A stretch of 64,000 nt of DNA from Furfurilactobacillus milii (GCF_009863985.1 NZ_WEZT01000002.1:59888-123887), one strand, 5' to 3'. Positions 25,639 through 35,372 are shown, counted from the first letter of the stretch. Notes: generated from the sequence alone by a model not told the origin. Made by a program: numbers and translations.

Positions 25639-26901
25639 TTGAAACAGGATTTAGCAAACGGTGTTCATTTAACCGTTCTCCCAACCACACAATTTAAAAC
25701 AGTTAGCGTCCTGGTATCATTTTGCTCGCCAGTTCAATTAGCAACGTTAACGACGCGTTCACTTCTGGCCGATCTATTAGAGACCAGTTCGGCGATGTAC
25801 CCGACACAAACGGCGTTGGCCGCAGTGCTGAGCAATATGTATGGTGCAAATTTTAATACGAATGTCACTAAAATGGGCAACTTAGCTCAGTTTCAGTTTG
25901 CACTGACCCTAGCCAACGGTCGCTATCTAGAAGGACAACCTAATTTATTAGCTGACGGATTTCATTTCCTCAACGAAGTGATGTTAAATCCACTGGTTAG
26001 CACGCAGAATGGTATTACCGGTTTTGATCAGCAAACGTTTGATCGACAAAAAGAAAATTTGGCCATTGCCTTACGCGCCGTCAGCGATGATAAGATGCTG
26101 TACGCACGTTTACAGGCACAGCATTTGCACTTTGGCGACACTGCGGCTGCTTATCCCAGTGCAGGTCGGTTAGCTGACGTCGAAAGTCTAACGGCACAGT
26201 CAGTTTATAATGAATATCGACGTATTTTGACTGAAGATGAAGTGTTTATTTATGTTATGGGTGACGTTGATGCTGATGAAGTGGCAACGTTGCTTGATTC
26301 ATTTGATTTAACGGATCGCCCATCGATGTCACGACAAATTACGATACCACAGGAAGCTCCTTCGGGTGTCACCAGCAAAGTGGAACATCAGCCGATAACC
26401 CAAGCTAAGCTTGACCTGATTTATCATCTGCCGGTTCATTATGGTGACAATCAGTATTTTGCGGCGCAGGTTTTTAACGGACTGTTTGGCGGAACGCCGC
26501 TATCATTGTTGTTTACTAACGTTCGCGAAAAGAAGAGCCTAGCCTACTATGCTAATTCAGGCGTTAATTTCTTTAATCAAACGTTATTGGTACAGGCCGG
26601 TATCGATGGAGAGCAAGCGGTGACTGTGCAGCAGATCATTGGTGAGCAACTGGCTGATCTGGCGGCGGGAAAGTTTAGTGTGGATCGCATGAGTCAGGTT
26701 AAGGAAACGTTGATTAATCAACGTGAAGCAGCTCAGGATGCGCCACGATTGGTAGTTGGTTCTGAATTATTGGGTGACTTAACGGCTAGACCAATGACTG
26801 TAAGTGACTGGATTGATGGAATCAATGCTGTCACAGCCCAGGATGTTGCCGTAATTGCACAGCAAACGAGTTTGGCAACGAGTTATTTACTTAGTAAATA
26901 G
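25639..26901 (+). CDS. ymfF: M16-like peptidase homologue, inactive type (YmfF)
   Basis: 420-residue M16 (pitrilysin) fold protein of the YmfF type. The zinc motif HxxEH is absent at the expected N-terminal position (residues 30-60 read VLVSFCSPVQLATLTTRSLLADLLETSS), so it is probably a non-catalytic partner. The C-terminal VREKKSLAYYANSGVNFFNQTLLVQAGID segment carries the family substrate-binding R-Y-type motif. The start is TTG with GGAGG upstream. It pairs with the catalytic-type gene 56 bases downstream, as in Bacillus. Confidence 0.88.
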   Translation: MKQDLANGVHLTVLPTTQFKTVSVLVSFCSPVQLATLTTRSLLADLLETSSAMYPTQTALAAVLSNMYGANFNTNVTKMGNLAQFQFALTLANGRYLEGQPNLLADGFHFLNEVMLNPLVSTQNGITGFDQQTFDRQKENLAIALRAVSDDKMLYARLQAQHLHFGDTAAAYPSAGRLADVESLTAQSVYNEYRRILTEDEVFIYVMGDVDADEVATLLDSFDLTDRPSMSRQITIPQEAPSGVTSKVEHQPITQAKLDLIYHLPVHYGDNQYFAAQVFNGLFGGTPLSLLFTNVREKKSLAYYANSGVNFFNQTLLVQAGIDGEQAVTVQQIIGEQLADLAAGKFSVDRMSQVKETLINQREAAQDAPRLVVGSELLGDLTARPMTVSDWIDGINAVTAQDVAVIAQQTSLATSYLLSK

Positions 26902-26957
26902 CCAGCTAAAATTCAAATTGCCAATTTACAAAGTATCTGATTGATAAGGAGACAACT

Positions 26958-28280
26958 GTGGAAAAACACGATTATCAGCAGTTAGGCGAAACTATTTATG
27001 AAGAAACGCTGCCCAATGGCTTACTGGTGCAGTTGCTGCCAAAGGCAGGTTTTCATAAGACATATGCCTTAATGACAACTGACTTCGGTTCAACGGATCG
27101 AACGTTTACACCACGTGGGGCTGATGAAGCAGTGACCATTCCAGATGGGGTTGCCCATTTTTTGGAACATAAGATGTTTGAAAAAGCAGATCACGACGCG
27201 TTCGATCTGTTTGGACAATATGGTGCAGATGCAAATGCTTATACGAGTTTTACACGAACCAGTTATTTGTTTGCTGCAAGTCGTCATCTCAAAGAGAATT
27301 TAGATATTCTTTTGGATTTTGTTCAAGATCCTTACTTTACCGAGGCTACTGTAGCTAAGGAAAAAGGGATTATCGGACAAGAAATTCAAATGTATGACGA
27401 TGACCCAAGCTGGCAGTTATTTATGGGTATTGTGGGTAACTTATATCCAACAGAACCCGTTCATATTGATATTGCCGGAACGGTCGATTCAATTAGTCAG
27501 ATTACGGCAGAGCAATTAATGTCGACGTATCAAACGTTTTACCATCCAAGTAATATGAATTTATTTATCGTGGGGGCATTTGAGCCTGATTCAGTAATGA
27601 CTTGGATTAAAGAAAATCAGGCCGACAAGACGTTTGAACAACCGGCTGCGATTGACCGAACGATCATTGAAAATCATGATCAAACGGAGATACTTCCTTA
27701 TCGAAGTCGCCATTTGGACGTTACAATGCCGAAGTCAATTGTGGGGCTTCGTGGTTTAGACGATGTGCCCAGTGGGCGTGATGGATTAAAATATAGTTTG
27801 GCTGCATCCTTGTTGCTAGATATGTTGTTTGCAGATACCAGTGAGACGTATCTGAAGCTGTATGATGCTGGCATTATTGATGACAGTTTTGACTATGATT
27901 TTTCCTTAGAGCGTGGATTCCACTTTTTGACCGTCAGCAGTGATACCGATGATCCAAACAGCTTTTCAGAAGCAATTATTAATGTGTTAGAGCATGTCAG
28001 TGATTACTTATCCGGTCAGCCGGCTATTGAAAACTTTGAATTGGTTAAGCGTGAAGCAATCGGCCATCACATAATGATGCTGAATTCAGTGGAAGCCATT
28101 GCCAACGCATATGAAGGCAAGCTGTTTGATAATGCTAATTTACTTGATGAGACACAGCTGTTAGAGTCACTAACTTTAGCGGACGTTCAGTCTTTAGCAG
28201 AAGCCTTAATTCGATCTGAAGGAATTAGTGTGTTTGATGTTTTGCCAACTGAAGATACGGAAGATCTTGAAAATTCTTAA
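26958..28280 (+). CDS. ymfH: M16 zinc metallopeptidase, catalytic type (YmfH)
   Basis: 440-residue insulinase-like peptidase. The inverted zinc motif HFLEH is in GVAHFLEHKMFEK (about residues 72-77), with the distal glutamate expected in the EKGIIGQEIQMYDDDPSW region. GTG start with AAGGAG. It probably forms a heterodimer with the upstream inactive homologue. The peptide substrate is unknown. The next gene is rodZ, the standard Firmicute order. Confidence 0.92.
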   Translation: MEKHDYQQLGETIYEETLPNGLLVQLLPKAGFHKTYALMTTDFGSTDRTFTPRGADEAVTIPDGVAHFLEHKMFEKADHDAFDLFGQYGADANAYTSFTRTSYLFAASRHLKENLDILLDFVQDPYFTEATVAKEKGIIGQEIQMYDDDPSWQLFMGIVGNLYPTEPVHIDIAGTVDSISQITAEQLMSTYQTFYHPSNMNLFIVGAFEPDSVMTWIKENQADKTFEQPAAIDRTIIENHDQTEILPYRSRHLDVTMPKSIVGLRGLDDVPSGRDGLKYSLAASLLLDMLFADTSETYLKLYDAGIIDDSFDYDFSLERGFHFLTVSSDTDDPNSFSEAIINVLEHVSDYLSGQPAIENFELVKREAIGHHIMMLNSVEAIANAYEGKLFDNANLLDETQLLESLTLADVQSLAEALIRSEGISVFDVLPTEDTEDLENS

Positions 28281-28329
28281 AAAAATTCACCGTTTTTGTA
28301 ATTCAATAACAGGAACAGGCTGTTATGCT

Positions 28330-28335
28330 ATACTT
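28330..28335 (+). promoter_or_regulatory. rodZ promoter (extended -10)
   Basis: TGCTATACT carries an extended -10 (TATACT at 28330-28335) 50 bases before rodZ. No clear -35 box was found. Confidence 0.45.
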
Positions 28336-28384
28336 AAATTCAACGTGTCATTAACGTATTCTATAAAGATGGAGTCTTTATCTT

Positions 28385-29329
28385 ATGAGTGAGGAAACAC
28401 CAACTATTGGTCAAAAGTTGCAGGAAGCCCGCAACGCAAAGGGTTTAACAATTGATGACGTTCAACAAAGCACAAAAATTCAACGTCGCTACCTCATCGC
28501 CATTGAAGACGGCAAGTTTGATGAGTTGCCAGGCGATTTTTACGTGCGGGCATTTATTAAGCAATACGCCCAGGCGGTTGATTTGAACGGCGATGAGTTA
28601 TTAAAAGATTATAACGATCAGTTGCCACAGGCGGCTGCAACACATGTCATGCCAGCTGATGAGGCCCCGGCAACACGGGAAAAGACACCTCAAGTGCGCG
28701 AAAGTAACGGAACATTGGAACGGTTACGATCAATCTTGCCAATTGCACTAGTAACGTTGCTAGTTGTGGTTATTCTTGGTGCCATTTGGGTGTTTGCGGT
28801 GCGTAATGGGAATAAGTCCAGCAACAATAGTCAGATTTCCAGCAGTGCAGTTAAGGTAAGCTCTTCGAAAGATACTGAATCGAGTAGCTCAAGCAGCGCC
28901 AGTTCAAGTTCCAGCAGCTCATCCAGTAGCTCAAGTTCGAGCAGTTCAAGTAGCGACTCTAGTTCAGATAAGTCGAAGAAAAACAGTAAGGCAAAGTTAG
29001 TCTCTGTTTCTACGACGGGCGGTAACAGCACCTATCGTTTGGAAAATGCCCCTGCTACGAACAAAATTACTATTGCTGCTGACAATGCTGCATCTTGGAT
29101 GCAAGTTACACCGGCAGGTAGTTCTGCACTTTATGTCGGAACAATGCAGAGCGGTAAGTCACAAACGGTCACCTTACCTAACGGCGCAACTTCGGTCGCA
29201 GTTTCATTTGGTAATCGGACAGCGACTAAGATTCAAATCAACGGTAAAGATGTTGATATTAGTAAAGGGACTGGCAATACTGGTGTCCTGACGATTCAAT
29301 TACAGGCAGCTACTAGTAAAGCGAAATAA
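28385..29329 (+). CDS. rodZ: cytoskeleton-associated protein RodZ (YmfM)
   Basis: Bitopic membrane protein that links MreB filaments to the elongasome. 314 residues. Order: N-terminal Xre-like helix-turn-helix (IGQKLQEARNAKGLTIDDVQQSTKIQRRYLIAIEDGKFDELP, about 7-48), one transmembrane helix (ILPIALVTLLVVVILGAIWVF, about 118-138), a long polyserine linker (about 148-198) and a DUF4115 beta domain (about 210-310). The serine linker is unusually long and pure. pgsA follows after 21 bases. Confidence 0.94.
   Translation: MSEETPTIGQKLQEARNAKGLTIDDVQQSTKIQRRYLIAIEDGKFDELPGDFYVRAFIKQYAQAVDLNGDELLKDYNDQLPQAAATHVMPADEAPATREKTPQVRESNGTLERLRSILPIALVTLLVVVILGAIWVFAVRNGNKSSNNSQISSSAVKVSSSKDTESSSSSSASSSSSSSSSSSSSSSSSSDSSSDKSKKNSKAKLVSVSTTGGNSTYRLENAPATNKITIAADNAASWMQVTPAGSSALYVGTMQSGKSQTVTLPNGATSVAVSFGNRTATKIQINGKDVDISKGTGNTGVLTIQLQAATSKAK
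28862..28972 (+). repeat. polyserine-coding low-complexity tract in rodZ
   Basis: About 110 bases made almost only of serine codons (AGC, AGT, TCA, TCG, TCC), with a few Ala, Asp, Glu and Thr. The mixture of serine codon families suggests selection for the protein tract, not a simple DNA repeat. Confidence 0.9.
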
Positions 29330-29350
29330 CGTATAAGCAGAGGTCACATT

Positions 29351-29935
29351 GTGAATTTACCTAATAAATTAACGGTTTTTCGAATCATTTTGATTCCAAT
29401 TTTCTTGATCATTATGGCAATTCCCTTTAATTGGGGAGTTGTTACGTGGGCCGGAACGAATATTCCGGTCACGAGTTTGATTGGTACGATTATTTTTATT
29501 GTTGCGTCGTTAACTGATTTCTTGGACGGTCGAATTGCTCGCGGACAACATTTGGTCACAAACTTTGGTAAGTTTGCCGATCCACTTGCTGATAAAATGC
29601 TGGTAATGACTGCTTTTGTCATTTTAGTTGAGATGGGAAAGGCACCAGCTTGGGTTGTTGCAATTATCGTGTGTCGTGAACTTGCAATCACTGGTTTGCG
29701 GTTATTAATTGTTGAAAACGATGGCACTGTGATGGCTGCGGCTTATCCAGGTAAAATCAAAACAACCACGCAAATGTTATCAATTATTCTGTTATTCTTG
29801 AATAATGTGTTCTTTAATAACATTCATGTACCGATGGCTGGCATTCTGCTTTATGTCTGCTTATTCTTCACGCTCTATTCAGGAATTGATTACTTCGTTC
29901 AAAACCGGAGTGTCTTCAGCGATGGGTTTAAATAA
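29351..29935 (+). CDS. pgsA: CDP-diacylglycerol-glycerol-3-phosphate 3-phosphatidyltransferase
   Basis: Makes phosphatidylglycerol phosphate, the committed step to phosphatidylglycerol, in the membrane. 194 residues with several membrane helices. The CDP-alcohol phosphotransferase signature is complete: the pattern D-x2-D-G-x2-A-R-x8-G-x3-D-x3-D is visible in TDFLDGRIARGQHLVTN and GKFADPLADK (about residues 56-82). GTG start with AGAGGT. A terminator follows at 29949-29982. Confidence 0.95.
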   Translation: MNLPNKLTVFRIILIPIFLIIMAIPFNWGVVTWAGTNIPVTSLIGTIIFIVASLTDFLDGRIARGQHLVTNFGKFADPLADKMLVMTAFVILVEMGKAPAWVVAIIVCRELAITGLRLLIVENDGTVMAAAYPGKIKTTTQMLSIILLFLNNVFFNNIHVPMAGILLYVCLFFTLYSGIDYFVQNRSVFSDGFK

Positions 29936-29948
29936 ATAACGATTTTTA

Positions 29949-29982
29949 GGACACCTTTGCAAACTGTGAAGGTGTCTTTTTA
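29949..29982 (+). terminator. pgsA terminator
   Basis: GGACACCTT pairs with AAGGTGTCT around an 11-base loop, followed by T5. Confidence 0.8.
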
Positions 29983-30089
29983 AATACTCTTTTCAATTTT
30001 TCAGGGCTACGGTTATGTGCAAACTGTTTTATAATTAAAACTGCACGAACATTTGTGACTAAAATGCGTATGTTAGGAGTGAACATCGT

Positions 30090-31340
30090 TTGCAAGCAGA
30101 AATTATCGCCGTTGGTACGGAAATTTTATTAGGACAGATCGACAATACGAATGCGAGTTATGTTGCCCGTGGACTAGCCGGACTGGGCATCAATGTATTT
30201 CATCAACAGGTAGTTGGTGACAATCCGGAACGTTTGGATGATGCCATTGCATTGGCGGAGCAGCGAAGTGATCTCGTTGTTGTGATGGGTGGTCTCGGAC
30301 CTACACGAGATGATTTAACCAAGCAAGTTGTTGCAAGGCATTTAGGCCGAAAATTAGTGGTTGATGAGCAGGCGCTCAATAAGATTGTTACGCATTATAA
30401 AACGACTGGCCGGTCGCTAGGTGATAACGATCGATTGCAGGCGTTGTATGTGGACGGTGGTCGTTCATTACCTAACGAAAATGGTATGGCTGTTGGTGAC
30501 TTTATTCATCAGGCAAACTGGACAGACTTTTTAGTCCTGCCAGGACCGCCACGTGAATTAATCGATATGTTTGATCGAACAGTCGTGCCGGTCTTAAGGG
30601 ACACGTATCAAATTGAAGAGCGGCTAAAGTCCCGTGTATTAAGGTATTTTGGGATTGGTGAAGCAGATTTGGCGCGTCAATTAGATGATTTAATTGATAA
30701 TCAGACGAATCCGACGTTAGCCACCTATGCTAAAAGCGGTGAAGTCACGTTGCGTTTGACCGCTAACGCCAAAGACGACCAGGTTGCTAATGCTCTGTTA
30801 GATAAAATGGAGAAGACCGTTCAAGATCGCATTGGGCAGTACTTTTACGGCTACGGCGACGATAACGATTTGGCCACTGTAGTTGTTAATCAGCTCATTG
30901 CGCATCATTTAAGTATTACGGCAGCTGAAAGTTTAACTGCTGGTTTATTTCAAAGTACGATTGGATCAGTTCCTGGCGTTTCAGCTGTTTTTCCAGGCGG
31001 TTTTGTAACGTATGCGGCTTCTGCGAAACATGAGCTGATTGCTGTTCCACAGTCTGTGATTGATCAATTTGGCGTGGTCAGTGAGCAGACAGCTATTTGG
31101 ATGGCACAGCAATCGAAGAAATTGTTGCATACAGATATCGCGGTTTCATTTACTGGGGTTGCAGGTCCAGACGAGTTAGAAGGTCATCCGGCTGGCACAG
31201 TTTGGATTGGCTTAGCATATCGTGACGAACCAGTAGTTGCACATGAATATCACTTTGCGGATGATCGCCAATTAAATCGTTGGCGATCTGTACTAAACGG
31301 ATTGGATCTGATTCGTCGTGCCATCAACGATCATAACTGA
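30090..31340 (+). CDS. cinA: CinA-like competence/damage-inducible protein
   Basis: Two-domain CinA of 416 residues: an N-terminal molybdopterin-binding-like domain (AEIIAVGTEILLGQIDNTNASYVA and GGLGPTRDDLTKQ) and a C-terminal CinA/PncC domain (ITAAESLTAGLFQSTIGSVPG, about 273-293, and VSFTGVAGPD). The C-terminal domain acts as an NMN amidohydrolase in several bacteria; the N-terminal domain has ADP-ribose pyrophosphatase activity in some. Start TTG with TAGGAGTG. It precedes recA, the classical order. Confidence 0.95.
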   Translation: MQAEIIAVGTEILLGQIDNTNASYVARGLAGLGINVFHQQVVGDNPERLDDAIALAEQRSDLVVVMGGLGPTRDDLTKQVVARHLGRKLVVDEQALNKIVTHYKTTGRSLGDNDRLQALYVDGGRSLPNENGMAVGDFIHQANWTDFLVLPGPPRELIDMFDRTVVPVLRDTYQIEERLKSRVLRYFGIGEADLARQLDDLIDNQTNPTLATYAKSGEVTLRLTANAKDDQVANALLDKMEKTVQDRIGQYFYGYGDDNDLATVVVNQLIAHHLSITAAESLTAGLFQSTIGSVPGVSAVFPGGFVTYAASAKHELIAVPQSVIDQFGVVSEQTAIWMAQQSKKLLHTDIAVSFTGVAGPDELEGHPAGTVWIGLAYRDEPVVAHEYHFADDRQLNRWRSVLNGLDLIRRAINDHN

Positions 31341-31342
31341 TG

Positions 31343-31356
31343 CGAACTTTTGTTCG
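31343..31356 (+). promoter_or_regulatory. LexA (DinR) box of recA
   Basis: CGAACTTTTGTTCG carries the perfect GAAC-N4-GTTC half-sites of the Gram-positive LexA operator, 75 bases before the recA start. A TATCATAAT -10-like stretch follows at about 31387-31395. Confidence 0.85.
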
Positions 31357-31430
31357 ATTTTCCTTGCTTTTTGTTCTATTACTCGGTATCATAATGACAT
31401 TAGGTTATGTGATTGAAGGAGGATTTGCCC

Positions 31431-32552
31431 TTGGCAGATGCACGTCAGGCAGCCTTAGATGCTGCGTTAAAAAAAATTGAAAAAAACTTTGGTAAGGGAT
31501 CCATTATGCGTTTGGGTGAAAATGTAAACACTCAAATTTCCACGATTCCTTCCGGCTCTCTGAAACTAGACGATGCACTGGGAGTGGGTGGTTACCCGCG
31601 CGGGCGAATCGTTGAAGTTTATGGACCTGAATCATCAGGTAAGACAACAATTGCGTTACACGCTGTTGCTGAAGTTCAAAAGATGGGTGGTACGGCGGCG
31701 TACATCGATGCCGAAAACGCGTTAGATGCCCAATATGCTGAAGCCCTAGGTGTCAAAGTTGATGATTTATTATTGTCTCAACCAGACACTGGTGAGCAGG
31801 GATTGGAAATTACGGATGCGTTAGTTTCCTCCGGTGCGATTGACATTGTTGTCATTGATTCAGTAGCTGCTTTAGTTCCTCGTGCTGAAATTGAAGGTGA
31901 AATGGGTGATGCTCATGTCGGCCTTCAAGCACGATTGATGTCACAGGCTTTGCGGAAACTTTCTGGAACCATTAACAAAACGAAGACCATCGCAATCTTT
32001 ATCAATCAGATTCGTGAAAAAGTTGGTGTGATGTTTGGTAATCCAGAAACGACACCGGGTGGACGGGCACTTAAGTTTTATGCCACAATTCGCCTGGAAG
32101 TACGTCGTGCTGAGCAGATTAAAGATGGCACTGAAGTGAAGGGAAACCGTACTAGGATTAAGGTTGTTAAGAACAAGGTAGCTTCACCATTCCGTGTTGC
32201 GGAAGTCGACATTATGTACGGACACGGCATTTCTCAATCGGGTGAGTTGCTGGATATGGCGGTTGACAAGGATATTGTCGACAAGTCTGGTGCTTGGTAT
32301 TCGTATGATGGTGAGCGGATCGGTCAAGGCCGTGAAAATGTTAAGGCTTATCTAGAGGCAGATGAGCATCAAGCAATGCGTCAAGAAATCTATGATAAAG
32401 TGCGTAAGGCATATAACATGGATGGAAACGCAGACGATGAAGATTCGGAATCTACTGAAAACGATACGAAAGACGCTAAGACAGCAAAAGCATCATCCAC
32501 TAAAGCGGCTAAGTCTTCAGCAAAGGGCAGTGAAACAACGTTAGATGTTTAA
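31431..32552 (+). CDS. recA: recombinase RecA
   Basis: ATP-dependent strand-exchange protein and coprotease for LexA. The start is TTG at 31431, 6 bases after AAGGAGG; an ATG at 31413 places the site inside the coding region. 373 residues. Walker [10 protein letters not shown] (about residues 66-74), the MAW-like and L1/L2 loop regions ([43 protein letters not shown]) are intact. The C-terminal tail (about 330-373) is acidic and then rich in Ala, Lys, Ser and Thr. Regulated by the upstream LexA box. Confidence 0.98.
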   Translation: MADARQAALDAALKKIEKNFGKGSIMRLGENVNTQISTIPSGSLKLDDALGVGGYPRGRIVEVYGPESSGKTTIALHAVAEVQKMGGTAAYIDAENALDAQYAEALGVKVDDLLLSQPDTGEQGLEITDALVSSGAIDIVVIDSVAALVPRAEIEGEMGDAHVGLQARLMSQALRKLSGTINKTKTIAIFINQIREKVGVMFGNPETTPGGRALKFYATIRLEVRRAEQIKDGTEVKGNRTRIKVVKNKVASPFRVAEVDIMYGHGISQSGELLDMAVDKDIVDKSGAWYSYDGERIGQGRENVKAYLEADEHQAMRQEIYDKVRKAYNMDGNADDEDSESTENDTKDAKTAKASSTKAAKSSAKGSETTLDV

Positions 32553-32612
32553 CTGGATGTTTTGTGCTCAGGAATGAAACGCTTTAAAAAATAATCAAAT
32601 CAATCAATTTTC

Positions 32613-32647
32613 AAAAGACGCTGATACTATGTTAGCGTCTTTTTTTT
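32613..32647 (+). terminator. recA terminator
   Basis: AAAAGACGCT and AGCGTCTTTT form a perfect 10-bp stem around an 11-base loop, with a T8 run. Confidence 0.88.
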
Positions 32648-32658
32648 GCAGAAAAAAG

Positions 32659-32706
32659 TTGACTTTTGTCTTCATTGCTTATACAGTTAGTTACACAAGT
32701 AATTAA
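32659..32706 (+). promoter_or_regulatory. promoter and palindromic operator of the BceAB-like genes
   Basis: TTGACT (32659-32664) and TATACA (32680-32685) have a short 15-base spacer. Immediately after is the near-palindrome TTAGTTAC-ACAA-GTAATTAA (32687-32706, one mismatch), a possible regulator site at the transcript start. The regulator is unknown. Confidence 0.45.
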
Positions 32707-32731
32707 CCACATAAGCGATGAAGGAGATATC

Positions 32732-33490
32732 ATGCAAAAAACACCAGTAGTTTCAGTCAGTGGGTTACACAAAATTTACGGGCGTAAGAATGAACGACAA
32801 TATGAAGCTTTAAAAGGAATTGACTTTACGATTGATGAAGGCGAATTTGTTGGCATTATGGGAGCTTCAGGGTCGGGTAAAACAACGCTCCTCAACTTAC
32901 TATCTACACTCGATACGCCAACAAGTGGCAGTGTTGAGGTGAATGGTCAAGATATAACCGGGTTCAAGGGAAAAGCATTGTCAGATTTCCGTTCAGAAGA
33001 AATTGGTTTTATCTTTCAGGACTTCAATCTTCTAGAAAGTTTGACGGCTAAAGAAAACATTGCCTTGCCCTTATCACTTCAAGGGGTAAAGAAAGCGGAA
33101 ATTTCAAAGGCGGTTAAAGAAGTAGCCACAACATTGTCGATTGAAAATCTGTTGTCTAAATACCCTACAGAACTGTCGGGAGGTCAAAAACAGCGCGTAG
33201 CGGCCGCTAGAGCGATTGTTCATCGTCCTGCAATCATTATGGGAGATGAACCAACCGGTGCCTTAGATTCAAAGTCTGCGCGTGATTTACTAGATTTAAT
33301 GACAGATATAAATAAAAACCAACATGTTTCTGTCCTACTGGTCACACATGATCCTTTTTCAGCCAGTTTTTGTGACCGGATCTTGTTCATTCAAGACGGT
33401 CAAATTGGTCAGGAATTAAAAAAAGCTGACAATAATCGTCAAACTTTTTATCAAGAAATTCTGAACCAATTGGGTACTTTTGAACAGTAA
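32732..33490 (+). CDS. ABC transporter ATP-binding protein, BceA-like
   Basis: 252-residue ATPase of the MacB/LolD/BceA class. The start ATG at 32732 follows AAGGAG; an upstream in-frame start at 32666 would overlap the promoter. Walker A GASGSGKTT (about residues 46-54), Q-loop FIFQDFNLLESL, signature LSGGQKQR (about 149-156), Walker B IIMGDEPTGALDS and switch THD are intact. It sits 13 bases before the large FtsX-type permease. BceAB-type pairs in Firmicutes detect and remove peptide antibiotics acting on lipid II. No two-component system lies next to it. Confidence 0.88.
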   Translation: MQKTPVVSVSGLHKIYGRKNERQYEALKGIDFTIDEGEFVGIMGASGSGKTTLLNLLSTLDTPTSGSVEVNGQDITGFKGKALSDFRSEEIGFIFQDFNLLESLTAKENIALPLSLQGVKKAEISKAVKEVATTLSIENLLSKYPTELSGGQKQRVAAARAIVHRPAIIMGDEPTGALDSKSARDLLDLMTDINKNQHVSVLLVTHDPFSASFCDRILFIQDGQIGQELKKADNNRQTFYQEILNQLGTFEQ

Positions 33491-33503
33491 GCGGGGGAAT
33501 GAC

Positions 33504-35306
33504 ATGTTAACTAAATTATCATTAGCAGGAATTAAAAATCGGTTTAAAGATTACTTAGTTTTACTTACCGGTCTTATTATCTCAGCAGCTGTTTTTTACA
33601 TGTTTGCCAATTTAGCGACAAATCGTGAATTTGTTAAATCCAATACTCAAATTTCCATGGCTTCACAAGTTTTTATCTTCGGCATGATTTTGCTGATTTT
33701 GATTACGATCGTGTACATTGCCTATGCGAATTCATTTTTGTTAAGCATGCGACAACATGATTATGGTTTATTTATGATGTTGGGTGCTAAAAAGAATCGC
33801 ATTGGCGAACTGGTTTTTATTGAAACGCTACTGATTGGTGTGATTTCCACCATCGTCGGGATTGTTTTAGGAATAGGCATGAGTATGGGACTATCCCAAA
33901 TTTTATTTAATCAACTGGGGCTGACTGTGCATCATTTTAATGCCCTCTATTGGCCGGCAATTGTGACCACAATTTGTCTGTATGTCGGTTTGTTTCTCTT
34001 ATCTGGCATTTTTAATTTAGCTAAATTGGTCAGAACACCAGTGCTCAAATTGTTACACATAGATGATGAGGTTTATCTATCGAAAAGGCGGCCATTAGTG
34101 CAATTAACGGAAATTGTAGCAGGAATTTTGTTACTAGCAATTGGGTACGTTGCTATGGCCAAAATCATGACGTTACAGCTGCTGGCTGTTCCACTAGCGT
34201 TAGTGACAATCACACTTGGTAGCTATTTGCTATTTAGTGCAGTTATTGTCGGTGCAGTTGAATTACTGAAGCAAACAAATTTTGCTAACAAAAAATTGCA
34301 TAATTTTACATTAGCTCAGATCATGTTTAGAGTTCGTAGCTATACGCGGATTCTGACGATTGTATCGTTACTATTTGCTTTAGCGTTAGGGGCAATTAGT
34401 GTTGGTGCAGGTTTTCAACGACAAGCACCGCAGATGGCAAAATCGACTAGTGCCTATACAATGGCAATTAACGATATGGACAAAAAGGAACACAATCTGG
34501 TCAGCCAGTTGAACGACACGCACACGTTGACCTATTCTCAAAAGATTGTTGACAACACGGTGTACTATAACGAACAAGAATTTGTTGATCATCCTCTGCC
34601 GATGCTGGATAGCCGTCAGGCATTAAACGACGGTTCACTCAAGACGCTACCTATTTCTCAGTTTAAGAAGGTAGCCTTGGATGATATGGATTTCACCGGA
34701 CTAGTCCCGAAAAATGGTCAACAGAAAAGTGAGTTTGCAACTCAAAGCAATTTTGAAAATTTAAATAGGGCAACTACTCACACAGTTACGATCATTCGTT
34801 TAAATAATATCCTAGCGCAACGAAAAATTTTGGACCGTTTAGAAAAACTTCAACAGCAACGTTTTCCAGCACCCACTATGGCGACAGTGGGTGGTTTTCA
34901 AACCTACAAAATGTTCAATGCACTCTTCAGTGGCCTAGAATTCATGGGATTTTTCCTCGGATTTGCCTTTTTGGCGATGCTCGCTAGTTGTCTGATGTTC
35001 AAGATCTTGTCTGGCGCAAACAAAGATATTGTTCGCTACAATATGCTGAATCGGATTGGAACAAGACGGGCGCTGATGAAGCAGGCGGTGCGTGGCGAAA
35101 TTTTGACACTGTTTGCGCTGCCGGGTATTTTGGGCATTGTCGATGTATTATTCGGATTACAGATGTTTAAACCGCTGATGTATCATCCCTATGCCATGAC
35201 GGGGTGGTCGATTTTGATTTTCTGTGTTTTATACGGTGTTTATTACGGAATCACAACATTAATTTATGAACGGCTAGTGATTCCTAAAGAGCAGATGAAC
35301 GCCTAA
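33504..35306 (+). CDS. ABC transporter permease, BceB/FtsX type
   Basis: Large permease of 600 residues. The start ATG at 33504 follows GCGGGGG; the earlier start at 33480 overlaps the upstream stop. Topology fits BceB-type permeases: N-terminal helix (about 15-37), helices near 52-75, 105-135, 150-172, 200-260 and 285-310, a large external domain (about 320-470) and three C-terminal helices. The first FtsX region has QHDYGLFMMLGAKKNRIGELVFIETLL. The external domain is the presumed antibiotic-binding part. Substrate unknown. Confidence 0.87.
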   Translation: MLTKLSLAGIKNRFKDYLVLLTGLIISAAVFYMFANLATNREFVKSNTQISMASQVFIFGMILLILITIVYIAYANSFLLSMRQHDYGLFMMLGAKKNRIGELVFIETLLIGVISTIVGIVLGIGMSMGLSQILFNQLGLTVHHFNALYWPAIVTTICLYVGLFLLSGIFNLAKLVRTPVLKLLHIDDEVYLSKRRPLVQLTEIVAGILLLAIGYVAMAKIMTLQLLAVPLALVTITLGSYLLFSAVIVGAVELLKQTNFANKKLHNFTLAQIMFRVRSYTRILTIVSLLFALALGAISVGAGFQRQAPQMAKSTSAYTMAINDMDKKEHNLVSQLNDTHTLTYSQKIVDNTVYYNEQEFVDHPLPMLDSRQALNDGSLKTLPISQFKKVALDDMDFTGLVPKNGQQKSEFATQSNFENLNRATTHTVTIIRLNNILAQRKILDRLEKLQQQRFPAPTMATVGGFQTYKMFNALFSGLEFMGFFLGFAFLAMLASCLMFKILSGANKDIVRYNMLNRIGTRRALMKQAVRGEILTLFALPGILGIVDVLFGLQMFKPLMYHPYAMTGWSILIFCVLYGVYYGITTLIYERLVIPKEQMNA

Positions 35307-35317
35307 TTAATTTAAAA

Positions 35318-35372
35318 GTTGCTTCTAGGGTTAATTGCTTGATTGACGAAGCAACGGACAATCGCGTATCCT
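35318..35372 (+). promoter_or_regulatory. promoter region of the GntR-ABC operon with inverted repeat
   Basis: GTTGCTTC (35318-35325) and GAAGCAAC (35348-35355) form a perfect 8-bp inverted repeat. It overlaps a possible promoter TTGACG (35343-35348), 18-base spacer, TATCCT (35367-35372). YtrA-type regulators usually autoregulate, so this is a candidate operator. Confidence 0.4.

Noticed and set aside
28862-28972. Repeat tract in rodZ as a CRISPR or VNTR array
   Set aside because: No regular unit or spacer pattern exists; it is mixed serine codons inside a coding frame.
28831-29031. Leucine-rich reading frame on the minus strand inside rodZ
   Set aside because: It is the mirror of the serine codon tract; rodZ on the plus strand is clearly the real gene.
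30040-30062. CGAACATTTGTGAC upstream of cinA as a LexA box
   Set aside because: Only the left half-site is good; the right half (GTGAC) departs from GTTYC at two positions.
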